From positions 62,001 through 126,000 of the forward strand of contig NZ_VITI01000010.1 in assembly GCF_007827795.1 (NCBI RefSeq): a stretch of 64,000 nt of DNA, written 5' to 3'. The notes beneath the pieces are model-generated. The model did no database searches. It saw only the letters and a program-made list of their open reading frames with translations, and was not told the origin of the DNA. Positions 1 through 7,707 of this stretch are shown here, one piece after another. The position numbers and the translations under genes are program-made. This DNA is from Azospirillum brasilense. GTDB lineage: Bacteria > Pseudomonadota > Alphaproteobacteria > Azospirillales > Azospirillaceae. Numbering within the stretch: position 1 is the stretch's first letter; each line of letters starts with the position of its first letter.

Positions 1-300
1 GGTCCTGCGCTGCTGGGCGGCGACCGCCGAGGATCAATGATCCTAGCGTTCTTGTCGTTCCGCCTATGAAAAGCGTCATAAGAAGTTAAGGCCAGATGTT
101 GGAAAGCGTGCTTGGTTACTGAAAAGAAAGCCGCGACTCGGGAAAGGTGCGAATCGATGACGGCGCTATAACATCCGTGAAACCCACATTCTGTTGAAGG
201 TTTCTGCCGCCCGTGCCTATCATCGGTGGCGGGTCGGAAAGAAAATTCACGAACACACAGCCGTGTGACTGGCCCGCGCAGGATGATGACGGGAGGGGTC
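1..300. other. Non-coding stretch upstream of the PAS sensor gene
   Basis: I see no convincing gene here. An in-frame GTG extension of the downstream gene begins at 226, but its extra residues look like non-coding sequence. A TATAAC hexamer at 167-172 could be a -10 element, without a good -35 partner. The last 16 bases before the downstream start (284-299) recur upstream of the gene at 1991. Confidence 0.4.
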
Positions 301-1470
301 ATGCTGGCACTGCTGTCGAAGCCCACACGCCCGGTGGTCGATTGGGACCGCTTGAGCCGGCGGATCATGGACCAGAGCGCGCAGGCCTGTTGGGTGGTCG
401 ATCGCGAACTGGTCACCGTCGGCGTGAATCCGGCGCTCTGCGCGTTGCTCGGCTACCGGGCGGGGGAACTGGTCGGAAGCCATCTTCTGGCCTATGTGGC
501 CGAGGACAGCCGGAGCGTCCTGGAGCGGCAGGCGGCCATCCGTGATCTGACCCCGCACCGCAGCTACGACGTCACCCTGATCCGCTCCGACGGGACACGG
601 CTCCGCGCGATCTTCAACGATTCCCGGCTGGACGGCGATCCCGACCCGGACGGCAGACCGGCGCCGGGCTTCTGCATCTTCGTCACCGACATCACCCGCC
701 GCAGCGAGGAGGAGATGCAACGCGCCTTGCGGGTGGACCAGCTGGCGGACGCGGTCGCGCGCATGAACCGCTTCCTGGGGCAGATCTGCCAGGAGTTAAA
801 GGACCCGCTGAGCGCCATTCTGGGCGCCACCCAGATGATCTCCTCCGACGTGGCGTCGCCCGATCCGGCGGGCGCCAGCCCCGCGCCGGGGACCGCGCAT
901 CTGGGGGCCTACGCGGCGCTGTGCAGCGACGCCGGGCGGCAGATGATGCGGACCATCGAGAATTTGTCGCTGTGGTCCCGTCTGCAGCTGAATCAGGTGC
1001 CGATGGACCTGCGGGTCTATGAGTTGGGCGGCCTGCTCCAGGACGTGCTGGAGGAGTTGGAGCCGCGCGCCCGTTCCCGCGACATCCTCATCGTCAACCG
1101 CATCGTCGCCACTCCGGTGCTGGGCGACCTGTCCGCGCTGAACACCGTGCTGAAGCATCTGATCGAGAACGCGGTGCGCTTCTCGCCCTCGGGAAGCATC
1201 GTCATGCTGTCCGCCGCCCTGGCGGACGGGCGGGTGACCGTTCGGGTCCAGGACAACGGGTTGGGAATTCCGGAGGAGCGTCAGCCCCATCTGTTCCGCA
1301 TCGACCCGCACCACGCCGCGCCCGGTGCCGACGGCGAGGTGGGGAGCGGCCTCGGCCTGCTGATCTGCAAGGCGCTGGTCGAGCGCATGGGCGGCGGCAT
1401 CCGGGTCCTCAGCAAGCCGGGCGGTGGAACCGCGGTCACGGTGGCCCTGACATCGGGAGGAAACGGCTGA
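301..1470 (+). CDS. PAS domain sensor protein, histidine-kinase-like with degenerate H-box
   Basis: A 389-residue cytoplasmic protein without membrane segments. Residues about 20-130 form a PAS sensor domain ending in the usual TDIT. Residues 155-230 are a HisKA-like helical hairpin and 275-385 an HATPase_c domain with N box (LIENAVRFSP, Asn290), G1 (DNGLGIP) and G2 (GSGLGL). The H-box normally reads S-H-E-L-R-T-P-L but here reads CQELKDPL, so the phospho-acceptor His is Gln164 (codon CAG at 790-792). ATP binding looks intact while autophosphorylation on this helix should not occur. Start chosen at ATG 301 because a strong GGGAGGGG precedes it; ATGs at 283 and 286 and GTG 226 are in frame. 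No response regulator gene is adjacent. Family assignment is firm; function as a kinase is doubtful. Confidence 0.85.
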   Translation: MLALLSKPTRPVVDWDRLSRRIMDQSAQACWVVDRELVTVGVNPALCALLGYRAGELVGSHLLAYVAEDSRSVLERQAAIRDLTPHRSYDVTLIRSDGTRLRAIFNDSRLDGDPDPDGRPAPGFCIFVTDITRRSEEEMQRALRVDQLADAVARMNRFLGQICQELKDPLSAILGATQMISSDVASPDPAGASPAPGTAHLGAYAALCSDAGRQMMRTIENLSLWSRLQLNQVPMDLRVYELGGLLQDVLEELEPRARSRDILIVNRIVATPVLGDLSALNTVLKHLIENAVRFSPSGSIVMLSAALADGRVTVRVQDNGLGIPEERQPHLFRIDPHHAAPGADGEVGSGLGLLICKALVERMGGGIRVLSKPGGGTAVTVALTSGGNG

Positions 1471-1990
1471 TTGTAACACTGGCGAACGGATGGCTGGGCG
1501 AACCGTTTCCGCCGGTGGGGGGAGGGGCGGCGGGAACGGGGTGCCTCATGCGGGGGATTCGGACAATCAGTTGTCAACAGGGCACAGACCCGCGCGAAAT
1601 CGCCGCGCCGGGAGTCCGGCATCAGAATCCAATTGACAGGCGTGAGCGCTGCAACACTCCCTGAAATCTGGAAAGGCAATGCATTTCAATGGTTTGTGTG
1701 ACATGCCCAAAATTTGGGCAAATCGCGCTATGGCCTTGTCGCGCTTGACTCGAATCGGGAAAAGCCGGGCCTTGTCAACACAGTTATCCACAGACTCTGT
1801 GGAGAGCCTACGCGGGAGGTGAGGGAGCCTGTCCCCGGCCCATAACCTTTGGCGGGAGGGCCGTCCAATCAGAATAAGTACTTCAGATTTTAGGCTCCGC
1901 GCATTTTTGCCGCTATAGTGGTCGCGCCTCATCCCGCCGTATTGCTCCAAATCAACCGGCGCCGGGTGAGTGATGACGGGAGGGGTGCCC
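1471..1990. other. 520-bp intergenic region with DnaA-box-like site
   Basis: No gene is supported. It holds a perfect consensus DnaA box TTATCCACA at 1784-1792 overlapping the inverted repeat CCACAG-act-CTGTGG (1788-1802), and two copies of TTGTCAACA at 1571-1579 and 1772-1780. A TATAGT hexamer at 1914-1919 may be the -10 of the downstream gene, with a poor -35. I see no cluster of DnaA boxes or long AT-rich tract of the kind expected at a replication origin. Confidence 0.4.
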
Positions 1991-2323
1991 ATGCTGGATG
2001 TCTATGGGACGTCTTGCCCGGCGGCGCGTCCGCGATGGTCGTGGCGCGCGGAGACCGGTGAGCCACGGTGCCGGCGCGTGCAAGGATTTGCCGGTCCGGC
2101 GTTGGCGGCGGCGATGCTGTCCGCGTTGATCCTCCATCTGCTGCTGACCTTCGCCACCCATCTGGGCGGAGCCGACATGGCGGGGGTGCTGACGGTAGCG
2201 GTTGGCATGGCGGCGGTGCTGGTGGTTCTGCTTCCCTTCGCCCTGCTGTGCATCCGGAGGGCGCAGGATGCGCTGGCCGCCGGATCGGAACGGCGCGGGA
2301 GAACGGCTTCGCCACAGGGTTGA
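1991..2323 (+). CDS. Small two-helix membrane protein, unknown
   Basis: A 110-residue protein I do not recognise. After a polar, arginine-rich N-terminus of about 35 residues there are two strongly hydrophobic segments (roughly 37-62, rich in Ala/Leu, and 69-95, rich in Val/Leu), then a short basic tail. This fits a helical hairpin in the inner membrane. Start chosen at ATG 1991, preceded by GGGAGGGG at 1979-1986; an upstream in-frame start at 1970 would add seven residues. The ribosome-binding region shares a 16-base identity with the one before the PAS sensor gene at 301. No domain could be assigned. Confidence 0.6.
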   Translation: MLDVYGTSCPAARPRWSWRAETGEPRCRRVQGFAGPALAAAMLSALILHLLLTFATHLGGADMAGVLTVAVGMAAVLVVLLPFALLCIRRAQDALAAGSERRGRTASPQG

Positions 2324-2424
2324 AGCGCCGCCGGCCGGGGAAATCACGGTTGCCCCATTTGCAAGTCCGCGCATAAAGTGATGACGCCGTGGCGATGGAC
2401 GGCGCTGTTCGGCGGGGGCTGTGC

Positions 2425-2790
2425 ATGGGGTTGTTCGATTTTCTGAAGGTGACCGTCAAGGACGAGAAGAGGGCGGCGCCGCGCCGGCCCAACGCGTCCG
2501 CCGGCCCGTCGAACGTGATCGAGTTCGACGGCAAGAGCTTTCCCTTGGCCGGGGTCAGCCACAAGGGCTTCGTGGCGACCGGCTTCGACGGGTCCCTGAT
2601 CCCCAGCCAGACCGCGCGCATCACCGTGCGGGTCGACGACGCCTGCGGCAAGTTCAGCTTCGCCGCCACCGTGACCATCGAGGAGGTCAAGGGTGGATCG
2701 GTGTCCGGCGCCTGGAACATGCTGCCGCCGGAGGTCGAGGCGACCATCCGCAAATATCTGCAGATCCGCAAGCAGAAGACCGGAAAGTAA
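2425..2790 (+). CDS. Hypothetical protein, possibly PilZ-like
   Basis: A 121-residue soluble protein. From about residue 35 the pattern of alternating beta-strands (FDGKSFPLAGVSHKGFVATG, then ITVRV, FSFAATVTIEEVKGG, AWNMLPPEVEATIRKYL) resembles the second half of a PilZ beta-barrel ending in a helix. The RxxxR and DxSxxG motifs that bind cyclic di-GMP are not evident, so ligand binding cannot be claimed. Start chosen at ATG 2425, which gives MGLFDFL and follows GGCGGGGG; ATG 2389 would add 12 residues of poor quality. It lies 34 bp before the convergent deacetylase gene. The fold suggestion is weak. Confidence 0.6.
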   Translation: MGLFDFLKVTVKDEKRAAPRRPNASAGPSNVIEFDGKSFPLAGVSHKGFVATGFDGSLIPSQTARITVRVDDACGKFSFAATVTIEEVKGGSVSGAWNMLPPEVEATIRKYLQIRKQKTGK

Positions 2791-2822
2791 GGACCTGACC
2801 CGGCTTCGGCGGCCCGCGCCGC

Positions 2823-4070
2823 TCAGTTGGCGGCGCGGAGAGGCGTGTCGACGGTCTTTGCCCCAGCCTTCACCAGAGTGGGGACCATCGCCGTGGCCGG
2901 CGTGGCGATCTGGTGCATCCGCTCGATCCACTCCGACAGGGTGACGAACTCGCAGCCCTTCGCGCGCATCGCGGCGATCACGCGGGGCAGGGCGTTGAGG
3001 GTGGACGGATAGGTGGAGTGCAGCAGAAGCACGCTGCCGGTCCCCGCCTCGGTCTTCACATGCTGCACGATGCGGTCGGGGTCGCGGACCTGCCAGTCGC
3101 GGGTGTCCACGGTCCACAGGACCGGACTCATGCTCTCCTCGCGGGCGATGGCCAGCAGATCCGGCGTGTAGCGTCCATAGGGTGGGCGGAACAGCACCGG
3201 GTTGGCGCCGAACCCACGCAGGATGCGGTTGGCCTCGGCGATCTCGTGCCGCTGCGCCTCGGGGTCCATGGCGCGCAGGTCGGCGTGGGTCAGGCTGTGG
3301 TTGCCGATCTCGTGCCCGGCGGCGATGAAGTCGCGGATCACCTCGCCCTGGTTCTCGGCGACGCTGGCGACCGGAAAATAGGTCGCGGGGATCTTCTCGC
3401 GGTTCAGCACGTCCAGGATCTGGCGGGTGACCACCCGGTGCGGCCCGTCGTCGAAGGTGAGGGCGCAGAGGTTCCAGCCCTCCTCCTTCAGCGTCGCCGG
3501 CATGACGTCCAGCGCCGTATCGGGGATCACCGCGCCCAGCCGGCCCTTGCGGCGCCCTGTTTTCTCGATGGCGGCCATGCTCCGGGCGGCTTCCGGCGGG
3601 TAGGTGATGGCGACGTCCGGCTTGGCCTCGTTGCCGGGGCGCGGCGGGGCGAGTCGCGCGCTGTCGGAGTGCGGCTTGATCTCCGGCGCCTGGGCCGGTG
3701 CCTGGGGCGCTGATTGGGCCGGCGAGGGCGGGGGCGGCGCATCGAGGACGAGGCAGCCGAACCCGGCGCCGAGCATGCGGCGGCACAGCGACGCCACGTC
3801 GAGCCCCGTCGGTGCGGTGGCCCGCAGGGCGACGCCCTCGCCCTGGCGCCGCGCGTCGAGCGGAACGACCGCCGGGCTGAGCCCATCCGCCAGATCGGGC
3901 GAGCGGCGGCGCAGGCTGTCCCACGCCCACCAGGCATCCCCCTCCTTCTGGAAAAGGCCGAGTTGCAGCAGCGACGGTCCATCGGCGGCGCGGGCGGCGG
4001 TGTCGGGGAGAGCCGCCAGCGCTCCCACGGCCAGCGGCAGCGCAAGCAGGGAGGAGCGGAAGCGGCGCAT
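2823..4070 (-). CDS. Exported polysaccharide deacetylase with N-terminal SPOR-like domain
   Basis: A 415-residue exported protein. Residues 1-29 form a signal peptide ending in AARA. Residues 33-110 look like a SPOR domain (LQLGLFQ at the start, LCRRMLGAGFGCLVL at the end), a fold that binds denuded glycan in peptidoglycan. A Pro/Ala-rich linker leads to a NodB-type carbohydrate esterase family 4 domain from about 200. All catalytic motifs are present: TFDDGP (205-210), HSLTH (258-262, metal ligands), RPPYG (295-299), Asp322 in DTRDW and LLLH ending at His351. The expected activity is removal of N- or O-acetyl groups from a polysaccharide. A SPOR domain suggests peptidoglycan as the target, but that is inference. 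The start gives a proper signal peptide; ATG 4160 would add 30 unlikely residues. Confidence 0.88.
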   Translation of the reverse strand: MRRFRSSLLALPLAVGALAALPDTAARAADGPSLLQLGLFQKEGDAWWAWDSLRRRSPDLADGLSPAVVPLDARRQGEGVALRATAPTGLDVASLCRRMLGAGFGCLVLDAPPPPSPAQSAPQAPAQAPEIKPHSDSARLAPPRPGNEAKPDVAITYPPEAARSMAAIEKTGRRKGRLGAVIPDTALDVMPATLKEEGWNLCALTFDDGPHRVVTRQILDVLNREKIPATYFPVASVAENQGEVIRDFIAAGHEIGNHSLTHADLRAMDPEAQRHEIAEANRILRGFGANPVLFRPPYGRYTPDLLAIAREESMSPVLWTVDTRDWQVRDPDRIVQHVKTEAGTGSVLLLHSTYPSTLNALPRVIAAMRAKGCEFVTLSEWIERMHQIATPATAMVPTLVKAGAKTVDTPLRAAN

Positions 4071-4212
4071 GCCCGTGAAGAGGCAGGACGTGAGGGAGCG
4101 TCCGTGGTCAGGCCGGTTCACACGTGTCTCCTCCGGATCGTCGCCCGCGTCGAATACCACCCCTTCGGGATTAATTCAAACGGCGCGGCTCCCGTCGGTG
4201 TCGCCGCTCCGG

Positions 4213-4248
4213 CCATCCCTTGGCCCATCCCTTGGCCCATCCCTTGGC
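4213..4248. repeat. Three perfect 12-bp tandem repeats
   Basis: The unit CCATCCCTTGGC occurs three times without a mismatch, immediately head to tail. It lies in the 290-bp gap between the divergent deacetylase (start 4070) and DUF2934 (start 4361) genes. No other clear signal was seen in the gap. Confidence 0.9.
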
Positions 4249-4360
4249 GAGGAACCTTCGGTGTTCCGGCGCGGTTGACGGGAAGCGCGCCCGGTCTGAC
4301 GCCTCATCCCGCGGGAGGGCATGGCGGGCGCGGAACGAGAACCGAATGGAGGCAGCCCGG

Positions 4361-4654
4361 ATGGCGGATGATTTGGAAAGCCGGATCAGAGCGCGCGCTC
4401 ACCAGATCTGGGAGCGCGAAGGCCGTCCGGAGGATCGCGCCGCGGATCATTGGACGTTGGCCCGCGAGGAAATCGCCATCGAGGACAATTACCGGGACAC
4501 CTTGCGCCCGAACCCGGCCCGTGGCCCCGACGACACCGCCGAGCGGACCGAGCCGGTCGAACCCGTGCTGAGCATGGAAAACCAGGGCGAGATGCCGGGC
4601 ATCGCCGATCAGGGCGAGGAGTTCCGCATTCCCGGTCGATCCCGCGACTCCTGA
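4361..4654 (+). CDS. DUF2934 domain protein
   Basis: A 97-residue acidic protein. The N-terminal part (about 5-40) matches the DUF2934 pattern: IRARAHQIWEREGRPE followed by ADHWTLAREEI, where a helix with a conserved Trp precedes an HW-x(2)-A-x-E helix. The C-terminal half is charged and probably disordered. Start chosen at ATG 4361 with GGAGG at 4348-4352. The family is common in alphaproteobacteria and has no established function. It sits 52 bp upstream of the hibernation-factor gene, in the same direction. Confidence 0.75.
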   Translation: MADDLESRIRARAHQIWEREGRPEDRAADHWTLAREEIAIEDNYRDTLRPNPARGPDDTAERTEPVEPVLSMENQGEMPGIADQGEEFRIPGRSRDS

Positions 4655-4706
4655 ACGCGGCCCGCGCCACGCCGCTTTGCTCATGCCGTGCTTGAAGAGG
4701 ACCCCC

Positions 4707-5291
4707 ATGGACACGAACCTGGAAATCGCCTTCCACAACATGGACTCCCAGCCGGAGTTGGAGGCCTACATCCGCGAACGGGCGGAGAAGACGGAAAAGC
4801 TGTTCGACCGTCTGGTCGGCATGCGGGTCGCCGTGGAAGCCCAGCACCGCCAGCACAAGACCGGCAACGTCTTCGACGTCCACATCGAGCTGATGGTGCC
4901 GGGCCAGGACATCGTGGTCAGCCGCAAGCCGAACAAGGCGAAGGAGCGCTACGCCAACCCCGACGCCCGCACGTCGATCCGCGACGCCTTCGAAGCCGCG
5001 GAGCGGCAGCTGAAGGAATACAAGGAGAAGATGCGCCGCGACGTGAAGGTCCATGATCCGGAGCAACCCGGCCGTGTGTCGCAGCTCAACCCGAACGAGG
5101 ACCACGGCTTCATCACGACCAACACCGGGACGCAGCTCTATTTCCACCGGAACAGCTGTCTGAACGTCGATATGGACCAGCTCAAGGCCGGCGACCCGGT
5201 GAAGTATGTGGAAGCCACGGGCGACACCGGCCCGACCGCCTCCAAGGTCTGGCGCGCCTCCGGGTCCGACACCGAGTTGCGGGCCACCTGA
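4707..5291 (+). CDS. Ribosome hibernation factor (S30AE/HPF) fused to a cold-shock domain
   Basis: A 194-residue cytosolic protein. Residues 1-105 are an S30AE (RaiA/HPF) domain: IAFHNMDSQPELEAYIRERA, then strands VAVEAQHR and FDVHIELMVPG, and a final amphipathic helix with many Lys/Arg. This domain occupies the decoding groove of the 30S subunit in resting cells. Residues about 125-190 form a cold-shock fold (GRVSQLN, HGFITT, LYFHRNSCL), with RNP1 partly degenerate (EDHGFI instead of KGFGFI). In long HPF proteins this position holds a dimerisation domain, so a nucleic-acid-binding domain may replace it. Start at ATG 4707 follows GAAGAGGA. A strong terminator begins 7 bp after the stop. Confidence 0.88.
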   Translation: MDTNLEIAFHNMDSQPELEAYIRERAEKTEKLFDRLVGMRVAVEAQHRQHKTGNVFDVHIELMVPGQDIVVSRKPNKAKERYANPDARTSIRDAFEAAERQLKEYKEKMRRDVKVHDPEQPGRVSQLNPNEDHGFITTNTGTQLYFHRNSCLNVDMDQLKAGDPVKYVEATGDTGPTASKVWRASGSDTELRAT

Positions 5292-5298
5292 TGACGAA

Positions 5299-5325
5299 GC
5301 CCCCGCCGATCGGCGGGGGCTTTTT
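5299..5325 (+). terminator. Rho-independent terminator of the hibernation-factor gene
   Basis: A perfect 10-bp stem (GCCCCCGCCG, 5299-5308, paired with 5311-5320) around the dinucleotide AT, followed by five T. It starts 7 bp after the stop codon at 5291 and lies between convergent genes. Confidence 0.9.
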
Positions 5326-5347
5326 CTTTGAGCGGTTTCTCTTGGGT

Positions 5348-6580
5348 TCAGGCCCTCTGGGCCGGGGGCATCGGGTCGGCCGAGGTTGGGCCGGTCGGGT
5401 CCGGCGCGGCCGTGGGGACGGGGTCCTCGTTCAGGTCGTAGATGTCGGGATGCAGGCGGACGGCGTCGCGGTCGTCCACCGTCGCGGTCCAGTAGACGAA
5501 GCGGACCGGCACCGGCTGGGTCAACCTGACCCACTGCGGCTCCTGCCGGTCCAGCATGCGGTCGAGCCGCGCCGTGGAAACATGCTCGGTCGCCAGCAGC
5601 GCCTCGGCCATGCCGCGCGCGTCCTCCAGTCGGACGCAACCGGAACTGACGGTGCGGATCTCGCGGTCGAACAGCCGCGGCTCGTTGGTGCCGTGCAGGT
5701 AGATGTTGTAGGGGTTGGTCATGTTGAAACGGTAGCGGCCCAGCGCGTTGTGGTCGCCGGGCTGCTGGACGATCCGCACGCGGCGCGGCGAGACGTTGCG
5801 CCAGTCCACGATCGCCGGCTCAACCGGGGTACCATCCAGATAGACCACCGCGTTCGCGATGCCCGGCGTGCCCTTGGCCCGCAGCAGGGGAAGCTTGTCC
5901 TCCCTCAGGACGGTGGGGGGCACGGTCCAGGTCGGGTTGACGATCACGTGGGTGATCTGGTCCTGGAGCAGCGGAGTCTCGCGCGACGGGCGCCCGACGA
6001 TGGAGCGCATGGTCAGCGCCTCCTCCCCGTCGCGGACCAGCGTGGTGGTCTGGCTGGGCAGGTTCACCAGAATCACAGTGTCCGGCGCGGTGTCGCGGAA
6101 GGCGCGCATGGACAGCGCGCTGCGCCTCATCTGGGCGGCCGCCTCCTGCGGGCTGCGGTCCAGCGCCACCCGCGTGCCGCCGCCGACCAGCCCGTCCACC
6201 TTCATGCGCTGGCTGAACTGGAAGGCCCGTACCGCGGTGTCCACCCCCTCATCGAACAATTCGCCTTGGCGCGCCCGGTCGAGGAAGCCCAGCTCGGCCA
6301 AACGCAACGTCAACCGCTCCACGCGCTCGCCGCTGCTGCCTTTCTTGAGAAGCGGCCCGGACCCGATGCGGGTGACGGGGCGCTCCGCCTCCGCCTCCAG
6401 CAGCGTGGCGGCGGCGTCCAGCCGGTCGGCCCAGCCGGTCAGCGTGTCGTGATAGGAGGCCGCCTCGGCGGTGGTCCGGGTGGCGGCCGTGCCGGCGATC
6501 ACGGACAGCGCCAGCGTCAGCGCGGCCAGGACCGGCGCCGGGCAGCGTCGTTGGTCGGTAAGCGTCTGGGGTGTGTGCAT
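5348..6580 (-). CDS. L,D-transpeptidase of the LdtD/YcbB type
   Basis: A 410-residue exported protein. Residues 1-41 include a hydrophobic signal segment ending in AEAAS. Residues 80-140 form a peptidoglycan-binding domain (LKKGSSGERVERL through FQFSQRMKVDGLVGGGT). Residues 168-335 form the YkuD catalytic domain with YLHGTN (His296) and SSGCVRL (nucleophile Cys315). Such enzymes make 3-3 (meso-DAP to meso-DAP) cross-links in the periplasm using the thiol. At 410 residues it is shorter than E. coli LdtD. The C-terminal 30 residues are Pro/Ala-rich. A gene for a MepK-like endopeptidase, which in E. coli cleaves 3-3 links, is transcribed divergently 358 bp away. Confidence 0.9.
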   Translation of the reverse strand: MHTPQTLTDQRRCPAPVLAALTLALSVIAGTAATRTTAEAASYHDTLTGWADRLDAAATLLEAEAERPVTRIGSGPLLKKGSSGERVERLTLRLAELGFLDRARQGELFDEGVDTAVRAFQFSQRMKVDGLVGGGTRVALDRSPQEAAAQMRRSALSMRAFRDTAPDTVILVNLPSQTTTLVRDGEEALTMRSIVGRPSRETPLLQDQITHVIVNPTWTVPPTVLREDKLPLLRAKGTPGIANAVVYLDGTPVEPAIVDWRNVSPRRVRIVQQPGDHNALGRYRFNMTNPYNIYLHGTNEPRLFDREIRTVSSGCVRLEDARGMAEALLATEHVSTARLDRMLDRQEPQWVRLTQPVPVRFVYWTATVDDRDAVRLHPDIYDLNEDPVPTAAPDPTGPTSADPMPPAQRA

Positions 6581-6592
6581 GATCCGTCCTCG

Positions 6593-6622
6593 GCTGGCAG
6601 GTGGTCCGCTGGCAGGTGGTCC
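6593..6622. repeat. Two perfect 15-bp tandem repeats
   Basis: GCTGGCAGGTGGTCC occurs twice head to tail, 12 bp upstream of the L,D-transpeptidase start codon, within its probable leader or promoter region. Confidence 0.85.
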
Positions 6623-6800
6623 GATGCCCCGTCCTTGCTATCGAATGTAGTACGTCAACCCCCGTCCGGCGAGGCGGGGACGCGCGTCCGCAGGCTCGGG
6701 AAATCGGCGTACGGCCTCCGGCCAAGGGACGACCGTTCGGCAGGGCCGGTGCCGGTCGCGGTGCGGGGCCGATTTGTGACGGAATCGGGCCATTTTCGGG

Positions 6801-6829
6801 TTGATCCCGGTCAAGCCCTAGCCTATAGG
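6801..6829 (+). promoter_or_regulatory. Candidate sigma-70 promoter for the MepK-like gene
   Basis: TTGATC (6801-6806) and TATAGG (6824-6829) are separated by 17 bp. They point towards the Tat-exported endopeptidase gene and would leave a leader of roughly 100 bases. Predicted from hexamers only. Confidence 0.45.
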
Positions 6830-6938
6830 AAATAGTCGTTCGCTATGACCGCAATATTTTGGTCCTAGCCGAACAATCCATAGGGGGTCGTCCGGCGCTG
6901 GAACGGTGCGGCCCGATCACCAAAATGCATAGGGAGTG

Positions 6939-7535
6939 ATGCTTTTGGGGAATGACGACCGTGCCGCGCCGATGAATGGGCGCGAGACCGGCCGCCGTGG
7001 GTTTCTGACCTTCGCCGCCGCGACCCTGACCGCCTTGGCCGTTCCGGCCCTGGTGCCCGCCGCACCGGCCCTTGCGGCCCCCTTGGCCGGCGGCCTCCGC
7101 CGCCTGTCCCTGCACAACATCAACACCAACGAACAGTTCAGCGGCGTCTATTGGGCCGATGGCGCCTATCGTCCGGACGCGCTGAAGAAGCTGGACGTGC
7201 TGCTGCGCGATCATCGCGCCAAGCAGGTCGGCCGCTACGACCCGCGCCTGTTCGACGTGCTGGCCCGCCTGCACCAGACGCTGGACAGCGACGAGCCCTT
7301 CCGGGTCATTTGCGGCTACCGGTCGCGCCGCACCAACGCCATGGCCCGCCGCCGCTCGCGCGGGGTCGCGAAGGAAAGCTACCACACCCGTGGCATGGCC
7401 ATCGACGTGATGCTGCCGGATGTCGAACTGAAGGCCATCGCCACCGCGGCCCGCGGCATGGAGGCCGGCGGCGTCGGCTACTATCCGCGCAGCGGCTTCG
7501 TGCACATCGACACCGGGCCGGTCCGCGCCTGGTGA
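6939..7535 (+). CDS. MepK/YcbK-family (DUF882) peptidoglycan endopeptidase, Tat-exported
   Basis: A protein of 187 to 198 residues, depending on start. The N-terminus has a twin-arginine signal (GRRGFLTF followed by a long Ala/Leu stretch ending ALAA). The rest is a DUF882 domain of the LAS metallopeptidase fold. GYRSRRTN, SYHTRGMAIDV (HxxxxxxD) and FVHIDTG supply the zinc ligands. E. coli MepK of this family cleaves 3-3 cross-links made by L,D-transpeptidases, and the divergent neighbour is such a transpeptidase. ATG 6939 follows AGGGAG at very short spacing; ATG 6972 is an alternative that still keeps the whole Tat signal. The family is clear; the 3-3 specificity is inferred. Confidence 0.85.
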   Translation: MLLGNDDRAAPMNGRETGRRGFLTFAAATLTALAVPALVPAAPALAAPLAGGLRRLSLHNINTNEQFSGVYWADGAYRPDALKKLDVLLRDHRAKQVGRYDPRLFDVLARLHQTLDSDEPFRVICGYRSRRTNAMARRRSRGVAKESYHTRGMAIDVMLPDVELKAIATAARGMEAGGVGYYPRSGFVHIDTGPVRAW

Positions 7536-7707
7536 CGTTCGCCCTGTCGTGGGCCGAGGTCCGCGTCGCGGGCGTCATAGGCTGACTTGCCGTACGCCCT
7601 GTTCCGGGCGCCTGCCCAGTCGGTAGGCACCCCGGAACCATGGCCCGACGTGCCGGTTGCTCCTATCGGAATTCCCCGAACGAGCAACACGGAGGGCGAC
7701 GAAGGCG

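Noticed and set aside
1784..1802. Replication origin
   Set aside because: Only one exact DnaA box, no AT-rich unwinding tract and no replication genes nearby.
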